Below, piece by piece: positions 17,693-25,953 of a stretch of DNA of 64,000 bases. Both the position numbers and the translations under genes were made by a program. A model generated the notes under the pieces. It was not told the origin of the DNA and did not search any database. It worked only from the letters and a program-made list of their open reading frames with translations. The first letter of the stretch is position 1; every line of letters starts with the position of its first letter. Source of the DNA: Jiangella mangrovi (GTDB lineage Bacteria; Actinomycetota; Actinomycetes; Jiangellales; Jiangellaceae); NCBI RefSeq assembly GCF_014204975.1, contig NZ_JACHMM010000001.1:6138037-6202036 (forward strand), written 5' to 3'.

Positions 17693-19819
17693 ATGAGCGC
17701 CCCCACTGATCCTGTATCAGCGTCTGCTCCCGGCGCGCCGGGAGCAGACGCCCCGGAGGCCGCGCCGGTGCTGCGGCGCATCGTCACCCTGCTCGCGCCC
17801 TACCGCTGGCCTCTGCTCGCGGTGGCGCTCGCGGTGGTGGCCAGCGCGGCACTGACCTCGGTCGCGCCGTTCCTCACCAAGGCCGTGTTCGACGACGCGC
17901 TGTTCCCGCCGTCTGGCGAGCCGGACCTGACGCTGCTGGCCTGGCTGGTCGGAGGGCTGGTGGCGATCCCGCTGGTGACGGCGTTGATCGGGGTCGGGCA
18001 GACGTACCTGACCACGCAGGTCGGGAACGGCGCGATGGCCGACCTGCGGGTGGCGCTCTTCAGCCACCTGCAGAAGATGGATCTCGCCTTCTTCACCTCG
18101 ACCCGGACCGGCGACATCCAGTCCCGGCTCGCGAACGACGTCGGCGGCGTCCGCGACGTCCTCACGAACACCGCGACGACGATCCTGCAGAACACCGTGA
18201 CGGTGGTGGCGGCGTTCGTCTCCATGGTGCTGCTGTCCTGGCAGCTGACCCTGATCACCCTGGTGCTCATGCCGGTCTTCGTGGTCGTGCAGATCCGGGT
18301 GGGACGACGGCGGCAGCGGCTCGCCAAGCGCACCCAGGAGTCGATGTCGGAGATGACCGCGATCACCGAGGAGTCGCTGGGGGTCTCGGGGATCCTGCTG
18401 GCCAAGGTGTTCAACCGCTCCGACGCGGAGATCGAGCGCTACCGGCGCGAGAACGCCCGCCAGGCCCGCCTGCAGCTGAAGACGGCCATGTCGGGGCGGA
18501 CCTTCTTCACGCTGGTGAGCACGTTCTTCGGGCTGACGCCGGCCATCGTGTACCTGGTGGCCGGCTACCTGGTGACCGGCGGCGACACAACCCTGACCGC
18601 CGGCACCATCATCGCCTTCACCACCCTGCAGTCGAGGCTGCAGATGCCGCTGGTCCAGCTCATGCGGGTGACGCTCGACGTGCAGACGTCACTGGCGCTG
18701 TTCCGCCGGCTCTTCGAGTACCTCGACCTGGTGCCGGCGATCCAGGACTCCCCCGGCGCGGCGACGCTGGACCCGGCCACCACGCGCGGCGACGTCGAGC
18801 TGCGCGACGTCTGGTTCCGGTACCCGGAGCCGCACGCCCTGTCGAGCACCACCCGCGAGCGATCGAGGCGGCGCGACGGGCGGCAGCGCGCGCTCGTCGT
18901 CCCGCCGGTGGCCACCGTCGCCGACCCGGCGGCGGCCAACGTGCTGCCACCGGGGTCGGCGCCGTCGATCGCGCCCGCGGTGGCGGTGCTCGAGACGGTG
19001 GACGACGGCGGCCCCGCGCCCGACGTGAGCCCCCAGGAGGCGCCCTGGACGCTGCGCGGCATCTCGCTGCGGGTGCGGCCGGGGCAGCTGGCGGCCATCG
19101 TCGGCCCGTCCGGATCGGGCAAGACCACCCTGACGTACCTCGTCCCGCGACTCCACGAGGTGACCCGGGGCGCCTGCCTCATCGACGGCGTCGACGTGCG
19201 GGACGTGACGCTGTCGTCGCTGGCCGACGTCGTGGGCATGGTGACCCAGGAGCCCTACCTCTTCCACGGCTCCATCGCCGAGAACCTCCGCTACGCCAAG
19301 GCGGACGCCACCGACGCCGAGGTGGTCGACGCCGCCCGCGCGGCGAACATCCACGACCGCATCATGAGCTTCGCCGACGGCTACGAGACCATCACCGGCG
19401 AGCGCGGGTTCCGGCTGTCCGGCGGCGAGAAGCAGCGTCTGTCGATCGCCCGCGTCCTGCTCATGGACCCGCGAGTGCTGATCCTGGACGAGGCGACCAG
19501 CGCGCTGGACACCGCCACCGAGCGGCTCGTGCAGGAGGCGCTGGAGCGGGCGATGTCGAACCGGACCACGTTCGCCATCGCCCACCGCCTGTCGACCATC
19601 ATGAACGCCGACGTGATCTTCGGGATCGAGGACGGCGAGCTCGTCGAGCACGGTACCCACGACGAGCTGCTGGCGCGGGGCGGGCTGTACGCCAGGCTCT
19701 ACGAGGAGCAGTTCGGCCGCGGCACGGTCGAGGCGCGCTTCGACGACGCCGTCCGCTTCACCGACGGGCACACCATGGCCCGCCGGCCCGGACCGCCCAA
19801 AGCCGATGTCGCCGTGTGA
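17693..19819 (+). CDS. ABC exporter, fused membrane and ATPase domains, with interdomain insert
   Basis: 708 aa. Six-helix exporter membrane domain (about 30-335; VLRRIVTLLAPYRWPLL, MDLAFFTSTRTGDIQSRLAND, FNRSDAEIERYR) followed by an ATPase: Walker A IVGPSGSGKTT near 470, Q-loop MVTQEPYLFHGSI, signature RLSGGEKQRLSIARV near 575, Walker B VLILDEATSALD and IAHRLST. Unusually, about 68 Pro/Ala-rich residues (about 384-450) split the first ATPase strand motif DVWFRYPEPHA from WTLRGISLRVRPG. Start ATG 17693 has only a weak ribosome site. No partner half-transporter is adjacent, so it is presumably a homodimer. Confidence 0.93.
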   Translation: MSAPTDPVSASAPGAPGADAPEAAPVLRRIVTLLAPYRWPLLAVALAVVASAALTSVAPFLTKAVFDDALFPPSGEPDLTLLAWLVGGLVAIPLVTALIGVGQTYLTTQVGNGAMADLRVALFSHLQKMDLAFFTSTRTGDIQSRLANDVGGVRDVLTNTATTILQNTVTVVAAFVSMVLLSWQLTLITLVLMPVFVVVQIRVGRRRQRLAKRTQESMSEMTAITEESLGVSGILLAKVFNRSDAEIERYRRENARQARLQLKTAMSGRTFFTLVSTFFGLTPAIVYLVAGYLVTGGDTTLTAGTIIAFTTLQSRLQMPLVQLMRVTLDVQTSLALFRRLFEYLDLVPAIQDSPGAATLDPATTRGDVELRDVWFRYPEPHALSSTTRERSRRRDGRQRALVVPPVATVADPAAANVLPPGSAPSIAPAVAVLETVDDGGPAPDVSPQEAPWTLRGISLRVRPGQLAAIVGPSGSGKTTLTYLVPRLHEVTRGACLIDGVDVRDVTLSSLADVVGMVTQEPYLFHGSIAENLRYAKADATDAEVVDAARAANIHDRIMSFADGYETITGERGFRLSGGEKQRLSIARVLLMDPRVLILDEATSALDTATERLVQEALERAMSNRTTFAIAHRLSTIMNADVIFGIEDGELVEHGTHDELLARGGLYARLYEEQFGRGTVEARFDDAVRFTDGHTMARRPGPPKADVAV

Positions 19820-19828
19820 GGATCGACC

Positions 19829-20467
19829 ATGAGCGAGACCATCGCGGGAGTCGAGATCCCGGCGACGACGGCGGCAGCGGCGGCCACGCGACTGGTCGAG
19901 ACCATGACCAGCCCACTGCTCTTCCACCACTCCAGGCGGGTCTTCCTGCTGGGCACGCTGCAGGCGCGTGAGCTCGGCCTGGAGCCCGATCCCGAGCTGC
20001 TCTACCTCTCCGCCCTGTTCCACGACGTCGGCCTGGCGACGCCCTTCTCCGACGCCGTGCAGCGGTTCGAGCTCGACGGAGCCGACCACGCGCGGCGGTT
20101 CATGCTCGAGCACGGGTTCGACGCCGGGGCCACAGAGGTCGTCTGGACCGCGATCGCGCTGCACACGACGCCGGGGATCCCCGGCCGCCTGGCGCCGGAG
20201 GTCGCCGCCACCGCCTACGGCGTCCAGACCGACGCCGTAGGGCTGGGCCTGGACCGGCTCGACGGCGACCGGGTGGCGGCGATCGTCGCGGCGCATCCGC
20301 GCGAGGACTTCGCGAACGGGTTCCTGCAGGCGATGGCCGACGGGCTCCGGGACCGGCCGGGGACCACCTACGGCACGATGAACGCGGACGTGCTGGAGCA
20401 CTTCGTTCCCGGCTTCCGCCGCGTCAGCATGGTCGAGCGGGTCCTCGGCTCGGCCTGGCCGCGCTGA
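19829..20467 (+). CDS. HD-domain hydrolase (cyanamide hydratase-like)
   Basis: 212 aa. HD-domain metal ligands: H34 in HHSRRVF, the HD pair in SALFHDVGLATPF near 69-70, His in DGADHARRFMLEHGF, His in IALHTTPGIPG, and D in QTDAVGLGLD. The pattern is that of the cyanamide hydratase/HDDC3-like subgroup in bacteria. It starts 10 bp after the exporter and is followed at 31 bp by the DJ-1-like gene, probably one operon. Substrate uncertain; a nitrile or cyanamide-like small molecule is an inference from the subgroup name only. Confidence 0.85.
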   Translation: MSETIAGVEIPATTAAAAATRLVETMTSPLLFHHSRRVFLLGTLQARELGLEPDPELLYLSALFHDVGLATPFSDAVQRFELDGADHARRFMLEHGFDAGATEVVWTAIALHTTPGIPGRLAPEVAATAYGVQTDAVGLGLDRLDGDRVAAIVAAHPREDFANGFLQAMADGLRDRPGTTYGTMNADVLEHFVPGFRRVSMVERVLGSAWPR

Positions 20468-20497
20468 CTCCTATGATGAGAGTGACGAGGAGTGGTC

Positions 20498-21205
20498 ATG
20501 GCCGCCAGCTCGACGTGCGCGATCGTCGCCTATCGAGGAGTCTCGGCCGACGAGGCCGAGATCTTCCGCTTCGTGCTGTCACAGATCCCGGGCTTCCGCA
20601 CCGTGGTCGTCGGCACCGCGCTCGGCCAGGTGCCGGGCCCGGGCGGCGCCCAGACCGTCGACGCCACCTTCGCCGAGATCAACGCCCCTGAGATCGTCGC
20701 CGTCCCGGGTGGTGTGGGGGCCGACCGGCACCCCGAGATCGCATCCTGGCTGCGCCGCGTGTCACCGCGGTGGCTGCTGGCGAGCTCGACGGGTTCGACA
20801 CTGCTGGCCTCGGCCGGTCTGCTCGACGACGCCACCGCGGCCACCCACTGGCTGGCCGGCCCGCTCCTCGAGCGCTACGGCGCCCACCCATCGGCCGAGC
20901 GGCTGGTCATCGACGGGCCGGTCATCACGTGTTCCGGCGGCCCGGCGGCGTTCCAGGCCGCCCTGATCGTCGCTCGGAGCTACGGCGGCCCCGAGCTCGT
21001 CGCGGCCATCGCCGCCACGGCGACCGCCGCCCGCGCGGAACGGCCTCCGCGCCGGAGCGCCTGGGCCCGGGTACGCGACGCGCTCCGGGGACGTGAGCCG
21101 GCGCCGCTGGAGTCCAATCCGCTCGACCGCGCTCTCGGCGACGTCGAGACCTTCGACCTGGGCGTCATCACCGCCCATCCGGACCGCCGCGACGACGAGC
21201 GCTGA
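20498..21205 (+). CDS. DJ-1/PfpI-like protein lacking the nucleophile cysteine
   Basis: 235 aa. The fold is recognisable: AIVAYRGVSADEAEIFRF, PEIVAVPGGVGAD (acidic Glu in DATFAEI upstream), the nucleophile-elbow region LLASSTGSTLLASAGLLDD, ATTHW-like AATHW, and ITCSGGPAAFQAAL. In active family members the elbow reads (S/A)VCTGA; here Ser-Ser replaces the Cys. A 60-residue basic tail follows. ATG 20498 has GAGGAG five bases upstream; GTG 20492 is an alternative. Family includes isonitrile hydratases and AraC N-domains. Probably binding rather than cysteine catalysis. Confidence 0.82.
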   Translation: MAASSTCAIVAYRGVSADEAEIFRFVLSQIPGFRTVVVGTALGQVPGPGGAQTVDATFAEINAPEIVAVPGGVGADRHPEIASWLRRVSPRWLLASSTGSTLLASAGLLDDATAATHWLAGPLLERYGAHPSAERLVIDGPVITCSGGPAAFQAALIVARSYGGPELVAAIAATATAARAERPPRRSAWARVRDALRGREPAPLESNPLDRALGDVETFDLGVITAHPDRRDDER

Positions 21206-21218
21206 GCCGCCGTCTCCG

Positions 21219-21908
21219 TCAGGTGGTGGTCGTGGTCACCGTGGTGATGGCGACGGCTGATGCGGCGGCCACGGCCGCAGCGGTGCGCATGACGGCCGCG
21301 TTCACGGCCTCGGCGCCCCAGTGGCCCTGCTCGAGCTCCTTCGCCCGCTGGTAGGTCGTGCTGGACCACGTCGCGAGGGCGGGCCGGATCGACGGCAGCG
21401 TGCCGCTCGCCGAGACCAGCCCGAGCACCGCGGCGGTGTGCGGGTCGGGGGGCGCGCCGTCCTCGAGCACGGCGCGCGCCCGGCGCCGCAGCTCGGCCTC
21501 GTGCCGGCCGTCCTCGACCTCGAGCGACGTCGTGGGGAACAGCCGCAGCAGCTTCTTCTTCTCGCGGCGCAGCAGCCCGCGCTCGACCAGCCGGTCGACC
21601 ACCTGGGTGTCGAGCCCGGACCCGAGGGTGATGAGCAGCGTCTGCACGCCGCGGGGCTTCTCGGCGACCTTCTCGTGGGCGTCCCGCAGCAACGGGTCGG
21701 CGAGCGGGTCGCCGTCGACGGCGAGCACCTTCGGGCCGTTCAGCCCGGCGTGGCCCTCGTCGATCTCGATGCGGCCGCGCAGCGCCAGGTCGACGAGCAT
21801 GGCGCCGCCCAGCGTGTAGTACAGCGTGCCGGCGCCGGCCGGGATGCCGTGGTCGTCGTCGAGCAGCAGGAGCATGAGGTCCTCGACGATCAGCAGGTCG
21901 TTCTCCAT
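21219..21908 (-). CDS. GPP34 (GOLPH3/Vps74-like) phosphoprotein
   Basis: 229 aa. Matches the GPP34 plan: LLIVEDLMLLLLDDDHG opening, LGGAMLVDLALRGRIEID, ADPLLRDAHEKVAEKP, LIERGLLRREKKK-like VERGLLRREKKKLLRLFPTT, and a C-terminal WGAEAVNAAVMRTAAAVAAAS helix. Eukaryotic relatives bind PI4P on Golgi membranes; the role in actinobacteria is unknown. Start ATG 21908 with GAGAGG. It ends 13 bp from the convergent DJ-1-like gene and lies 28 bp downstream of the response regulator, so it may belong to that operon. Confidence 0.9.
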   Translation of the reverse strand: MENDLLIVEDLMLLLLDDDHGIPAGAGTLYYTLGGAMLVDLALRGRIEIDEGHAGLNGPKVLAVDGDPLADPLLRDAHEKVAEKPRGVQTLLITLGSGLDTQVVDRLVERGLLRREKKKLLRLFPTTSLEVEDGRHEAELRRRARAVLEDGAPPDPHTAAVLGLVSASGTLPSIRPALATWSSTTYQRAKELEQGHWGAEAVNAAVMRTAAAVAAASAVAITTVTTTTT

Positions 21909-21936
21909 GGTCGTCCTCTCGTCGCCGCGAGCGGCG

Positions 21937-22539
21937 TCATAGCCAGTCGTGCTCGCGCGCGTACCGCGCGGCGTCGTGCCGGGTCCGGGTCTGGGTCTTC
22001 TGCATGGCGTTGGACAGGTAGTTGCGGACGGTGCCCTCGGCGAGGTGGAGCTGGCGGGCGATGTCGGCGACGGCGTACCCCTCGCCGGTCGCGCGGAGCA
22101 CGTCGACCTCGCGGTCGGTGAGCGGGCAGTCGTCGACGAGCGCCAGGGCCGAGACGTCCGGGTCGATCCAGCGCCGGCCCTGGTGCAGGCTCGCGATGAC
22201 GGACGTGATGTGCGCCGGCTCCGCGGACTTGCTGACGAAGCCCTGGACGCCCAGCTTCAAGGCCTTGCGCAGGACGCCGGGCCGGGCGTGCCGGGTCAGC
22301 ATGAGGATCACCTGGTCGGGCCGGACCCGGCGGATCGCCGAGACCGCGCCGAGGCCGTCGACGCCGGGCATCTCGAGGTCGATGACCAGCACGTCGGGCT
22401 GATGCCGCAGCGTCGCCCGGACGGCCTCCTCGCCGTTCTCCGCCTCGGCGAGGACGCTGATGTCGCCTTCCAGCGGCAGCAGCGCCGCGAGCGCCTTGCG
22501 CAGCAGCACCTCGTCGTCGGCGAGCACGACGGTGGTCAT
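21937..22539 (-). CDS. NarL/LuxR-type response regulator (DesR-like)
   Basis: 200 aa. Receiver domain with acidic pocket LADDE, phospho-Asp in VLVIDLEMPG near residue 54, Thr in LMLTRHA and Lys in GFVSKSAEP; then a LuxR HTH (LTDREVDVLRATGEGYAVAD; EGTVRNYLSNAMQKT). ATG 22539 overlaps the histidine-kinase stop by 4 bp. Likely activates the divergent ABC exporter genes when phosphorylated; the operator candidate is the dyad at 23719-23758. Confidence 0.94.
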   Translation of the reverse strand: MTTVVLADDEVLLRKALAALLPLEGDISVLAEAENGEEAVRATLRHQPDVLVIDLEMPGVDGLGAVSAIRRVRPDQVILMLTRHARPGVLRKALKLGVQGFVSKSAEPAHITSVIASLHQGRRWIDPDVSALALVDDCPLTDREVDVLRATGEGYAVADIARQLHLAEGTVRNYLSNAMQKTQTRTRHDAARYAREHDWL

Positions 22540-23681
22540 CGGGCCTCCCCTGTCTCGGGTGCGGACGGTGTCGACGATGCGGTCGGTGCGGACTGGGGGA
22601 ACGTCGCCGCCGTCAGGAACCATCCGTCGCTCTGCTCGACGGTCAGCTCGCCGCCGTCGCCAGCCACGCGGTCCCGCAGCGCGGCGAGCCCGCCGAGCTC
22701 CGGCAGCGGGCTCTCCGGGGCGCCGTCGTTGGCGATGGCGATGCCCGACGGCGTGAGCGTGATGCGCACCTGCCCCGCCTGGGCGTGGCGCAGGATGTTG
22801 GTCGTCGTCTCGCGCAGCACCTGGCCGAGCAGCTCGTTCGCGTGCGGGCCGGCGTCGCCGTCGCGGTCGATGCGCACGTCGATGCCGGCGGCCTCGAAGA
22901 GGTTCTTCGCGTTCTCCAGCTCCGCGCTGAGGTTGAGCCGCCGCTGGGCGTAGGCGAGCTCCTTGGTCTGGGTGATGGTGTCGCTGACCAGCGCGTGGAT
23001 CTCGCGCAGCTCCTGCTCCACCCGGCCGGGGTCGCGGTGCACCAGCTTCTGCGCGAGGGCGATCTTGAGCTTCACCACGTGCAGCGTGTGGCCCTGAATG
23101 TCGTGCAGGTCGCTGGCGAAGCGCACCCGCTCGCGCACGACCGCCAGCTCCGCCTCACGCCGTCGCGACTCCTCCAGCTCGTCGACGACGTCGTAGAACC
23201 GCTTGTTGGGGAACATCAGCCCGGTCACGACGGCGACGACGCCCACGGGGACGATGACGTACTCGATCAGCACGTCGCGCGGGACGTCCTGCGTCACCAG
23301 GAACCGGGTCGCTCCGACGACGGCGACGAAGGCGATCAGGGCGACGGCGGCAGCGGTGCGGTGCCGTCGCAGCCGGGGCACCATCATCGGCCCGACGACG
23401 GACAGGGCGAAGATCGCCTTGCCGCTGCCGGCGACCAGCACGCCGAAGGCCCAGACGCCCGCGGCGACGACCAGGCAGGGCACGGCGACCCGCGCGAGGT
23501 CCCCCCTCGTCCAGGCCACGAACGCCACCATGGCCGCGACCACGCCGATGCTCGAGCCGACGCCGTCGACCCACGTCTCGGCGTCCAGCGCCACCGTCAG
23601 CACGCCGCCGAGAGCGACCGCCGGGAGCACCATGAGGAGGTTGAGCCTGCGCAGCTGTCCCCGGGTCGTGGTCTCGGACAT
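22536..23681 (-). CDS. Sensor histidine kinase (DesK/NarX-like, HisKA_3)
   Basis: 381 aa. About four to six N-terminal membrane helices (residues 15-155) and a short coiled region, then HisKA_3 with phospho-His in FASDLHDIQGHTLHVVKLKI near 192, and an HATPase_c with LGQVLRETTTNILRHAQA, IANDG and GGLAALRDRV (G-boxes). Start ATG 23681; the open frame extends 21 codons further, but no ribosome site supports it. Membrane-embedded sensors of this type often detect membrane fluidity or envelope stress. Coupled to its regulator and divergent from an ABC-2 exporter. Confidence 0.93.
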   Translation of the reverse strand: MSETTTRGQLRRLNLLMVLPAVALGGVLTVALDAETWVDGVGSSIGVVAAMVAFVAWTRGDLARVAVPCLVVAAGVWAFGVLVAGSGKAIFALSVVGPMMVPRLRRHRTAAAVALIAFVAVVGATRFLVTQDVPRDVLIEYVIVPVGVVAVVTGLMFPNKRFYDVVDELEESRRREAELAVVRERVRFASDLHDIQGHTLHVVKLKIALAQKLVHRDPGRVEQELREIHALVSDTITQTKELAYAQRRLNLSAELENAKNLFEAAGIDVRIDRDGDAGPHANELLGQVLRETTTNILRHAQAGQVRITLTPSGIAIANDGAPESPLPELGGLAALRDRVAGDGGELTVEQSDGWFLTAATFPQSAPTASSTPSAPETGEAR

Positions 23682-23718
23682 CGTGCGTCCAGTATTCGGG
23701 CGGACGTGCGGGCGTGCC

Positions 23719-23758
23719 AGTGACACTGCGTCATACGTGCACATGACGCGGCGCCACT
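23719..23758. promoter_or_regulatory. Dyad operator candidate for the DesR-like regulator
   Basis: GCGTCAT (23728-23734) and ATGACGC (23743-23749) form a perfect 7-bp inverted repeat with an 8-bp spacer, flanked by outer AGTG (23719) / CACT (23755). It sits midway between the kinase gene and the ABC ATPase gene. TCAT/ATGA half-sites are common in the LuxR-type receiver-regulator family. Confidence 0.55.
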
Positions 23759-23792
23759 ACCGGCAACGGCTCCCCGCCGGTGAGATCGAGGT

Positions 23793-24674
23793 ATGTCCAC
23801 AGCAGTCATCGAGGTCGAGAACCTGCACGTCCGCTACGGCGACTTCCACGCCGTTGACGATCTGTCCTTCCAGGTGCGACGGGGTGAGCTGTACGCGCTG
23901 CTCGGCACGAACGGCGCCGGCAAGACGTCGACGCTCGAGGTCATCGAGGGGCACCGGCCGGCCGCCTCGGGCACCGTCCGCGTCTTCGGGCGGCGCCCGG
24001 ACGACCGCGGCGCCGTCCGCCCGCGCATGGGCATCATGCTGCAGGAGAGCGGCTTCTCCCCCGACCTGACGGTGACGGAGTCGGTCCGGCTCATCGGCAC
24101 GCTGACCCGCCGCCAGGACGACGCCGGCCGCGTGCTCGGCGTCGCCGGCCTGACGCACAAGGCGGGCACGCTGGTGTCGCAGCTGTCCGGCGGCGAGAAG
24201 CGGCGCCTCGACTTCGCCACCGCCATCTACGGCGGACCCGAGCTGGTCATCCTCGACGAGCCCACCACCGGCCTCGACATCCAGTCGCGCGACGCGCTCT
24301 GGGCAGCCGTCGACCGGCTGCGCGAGGAGGGCTCCACCGTCGTGCTCACCACCCACTACCTCGAGGAGGCGCAGCAGCGCGCCGACCGCATCGGGCTCAT
24401 GCACCAGGGCACGTTCCACCGCGAGGGCACCGTCGTCGAGCTGACGCAGACGCTGCCGTCGCTCATCGGCTTCACGCTCCCGCCCGGCGCTCCCGAGCCG
24501 CCGCTGGGGGCCGGTGTGGCCGCCGACGGGGCGGTCCTGGTCGAGACCTTCGACCTGCAGGGCGACCTGCACCGCCTGCTGGGCTGGGCGCACGACGCCG
24601 GGGTGGACCTGCGGGAGCTGAAGGCCGGCCCGACCAGCCTCGACGACGTCTTCCGCGCCATCGAGCGCGGCTGA
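23793..24674 (+). CDS. ABC transporter ATP-binding protein (ABC-2/drug-export type)
   Basis: 293 aa. VENLHVRYGDFHAVDDLSF, Walker A LLGTNGAGKTST near residue 38, Q-loop MGIMLQESGF, signature QLSGGEKRRLDFATA near 130, Walker B LVILDEPTTGLD, H-loop LTTHYLEEAQ, and a C-terminal extension typical of ABC-2 ATPases. ATG 23793. Its partner permease follows after 16 bp. Together they form a DrrAB/YhaQ-like exporter controlled by the divergent two-component system. Confidence 0.94.
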   Translation: MSTAVIEVENLHVRYGDFHAVDDLSFQVRRGELYALLGTNGAGKTSTLEVIEGHRPAASGTVRVFGRRPDDRGAVRPRMGIMLQESGFSPDLTVTESVRLIGTLTRRQDDAGRVLGVAGLTHKAGTLVSQLSGGEKRRLDFATAIYGGPELVILDEPTTGLDIQSRDALWAAVDRLREEGSTVVLTTHYLEEAQQRADRIGLMHQGTFHREGTVVELTQTLPSLIGFTLPPGAPEPPLGAGVAADGAVLVETFDLQGDLHRLLGWAHDAGVDLRELKAGPTSLDDVFRAIERG

Positions 24675-24690
24675 AGGAAGGACACGTCCC

Positions 24691-25410
24691 ATGCTCGCGA
24701 TCGCTCGCAGTGAGCTGATCCAGATCTTCCGGAACCGGCTCGTCCTGGTCACCGGGCTCATCATCCCGGTCTTCGTCAGCGCCTTCTTCGTCCACCGGCA
24801 CGAGATCTTCGCCGAGGCGGCCAGCCTCGGCTACATCGCGGCGATCGTCATGTTCACCGTGATGGCCTTCGGGCTCTACACCACCGCCGTGACCACGCTG
24901 GCCTCGCGGCGGCAGAACCTCTTCCTCAAGCGGCTGCGCTCGACCGCCGCGGGCGACGCCGACATCATCACCGGGCTGCTCCTGCCGGTGACGGTGATCG
25001 CGCTGCTCCAGGTGGCCGTGATCCTGATCGTGCTGGGCGTGGTCGCCGGCGGACCGGCCCAGGTGGCGCTACTGGCCGTGGCGGTCGTGGCGACGCTGGC
25101 CATGATGGCCGGCCTGGCCCTGGCCACCGCGGGACTCACGAACTCGCCGGAGCACGCCCAGGTGACGACGCTGCCGGTCAGCCTGTCGGTGATCGCGGTC
25201 GCCAGCTGGGTGGGCATCACCGGCACCGAGGACCTCGCGCCGCTCAAGCGGGTGCTGCCCGGCGGCTCGGCCACCGAGCTCGTCGTCGACGCCTGGGACG
25301 GCGGGGCCGCCGTCGCGGACTCGCTGATCCTCCTGGTGCCGACCCTGAGCTGGGTGGTCGTCGCGGTGGCGCTGGCCGGCCGGATGTTCCGCTGGGAACC
25401 GCGCCGCTGA
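24691..25410 (+). CDS. ABC-2 type permease
   Basis: 239 aa with six hydrophobic helices; MLAIARSELIQIFRNRLVLV opening, a cytoplasmic SRRQNLFLKRLRSTAAGD loop typical of ABC-2 permeases, and a C-terminal membrane helix ending RMFRWEPRR. ATG 24691, preceded by GAAGGAAGGA. It forms the membrane half of the exporter with the preceding ATPase. Confidence 0.92.
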   Translation: MLAIARSELIQIFRNRLVLVTGLIIPVFVSAFFVHRHEIFAEAASLGYIAAIVMFTVMAFGLYTTAVTTLASRRQNLFLKRLRSTAAGDADIITGLLLPVTVIALLQVAVILIVLGVVAGGPAQVALLAVAVVATLAMMAGLALATAGLTNSPEHAQVTTLPVSLSVIAVASWVGITGTEDLAPLKRVLPGGSATELVVDAWDGGAAVADSLILLVPTLSWVVVAVALAGRMFRWEPRR

Positions 25411-25430
25411 GCCGGCACCGGTGCACCGAC

Positions 25431-25482
25431 ATGATCATCAAGGATTCGCATCGCTATGACGGGGTCGATCCTTGATGATCAT
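25431..25482. repeat. GATCA-family long inverted repeat
   Basis: Perfect 15-bp arms ATGATCATCAAGGAT (25431-25445) and its inverse (25468-25482), 22-bp loop. The same arm recurs at 36960-37015. It lies 20 bp after the permease stop, so it would also act as a terminator. Confidence 0.8.
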
Positions 25483-25647
25483 CGTGCGGCCGCGCGGCGC
25501 CCGCCGCCGCCGAGAATCGCACGAACGAGGTGACGCTCAGGCCAACAGTTGGCACCACCGTCACCTCACCCGCCACCAACCGCAGCCGCACGCGGCCGCT
25601 CAGGCGACGACCGGCTGCGTCGCCGCCACGGCGCGAGGTACTTAGAC

Positions 25648-25697
25648 CGTCAGGAGGCTGTTCTCCTCGCTATAGCGAGGACAACTCCCTCCTGACG
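25648..25697. repeat. Composite nested palindrome
   Basis: Outer arms CGTCAGGAGG (25648-25657) and CCTCCTGACG (25688-25697) enclose a perfect 18-bp palindrome, TCCTCGCTATAGCGAGGA (25664-25681). The RNA would fold into a stem with internal bulges. It is unlike the GATCA family beside it. Confidence 0.75.
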
Positions 25698-25713
25698 CTC
25701 GCTCGCCGTGAAG

Positions 25714-25767
25714 CATGATCATCAACGTTTCGGGTCGCTATAGCAGCCCAAATGGTTGATGATCATG
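25714..25767. repeat. GATCA-family long inverted repeat overlapping a stop codon
   Basis: Perfect 13-bp arms CATGATCATCAAC (25714-25726) and inverse (25755-25767), with a CTATAG-containing loop. The right arm supplies the TGA stop (25765-25763, minus strand) of the DUF1707 stub. Confidence 0.8.
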
Positions 25768-25942
25768 GAAACGGGGGAGCCGACATGACCGCCCCGAGCC
25801 GTTCGTCGATCTCGTCGAGCCCGATCCGCCCGTCGCCGTAGGCTGTCCGGACCAGCTCCGCGCCCCGCTCACGGTCGGCGTCGGACACGCGCTCCAGCGC
25901 CCACGACGCCTCGTCCCCGCGCCGCACCGGTTCGTCGCCCAT
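25763..25942 (-). CDS. Short DUF1707 (SHOCT-like) protein, possibly truncated
   Basis: 59 aa. ERVSDADRERGAELVRTAYG followed by DGRIGLDEIDERLGAVMSA is a clear DUF1707 domain, which normally continues with further membrane or unknown segments. Here translation stops after six more residues inside the right arm of a GATCA-type inverted repeat, so the gene looks cut short. ATG 25942 lies 11 bp after the histidine-kinase stop, placing it third in the OmpR/kinase operon. The ribosome site is weak. DUF1707 is frequent in actinobacterial small membrane-associated proteins; function unknown. Confidence 0.72.
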   Translation of the reverse strand: MGDEPVRRGDEASWALERVSDADRERGAELVRTAYGDGRIGLDEIDERLGAVMSAPPFP

Positions 25943-25953
25943 GGCGACGCACT

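Larger units (their letters stand above)
25411..25762. other. 352-bp repeat-rich intergenic region
   Basis: No gene between the ABC-2 permease and the convergent DUF1707 stub. It is filled by three separate long inverted repeats (25431-25482, 25648-25697, 25714-25767), annotated individually. The part between 25490 and 25640 shows nothing recognisable. Confidence 0.7.
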
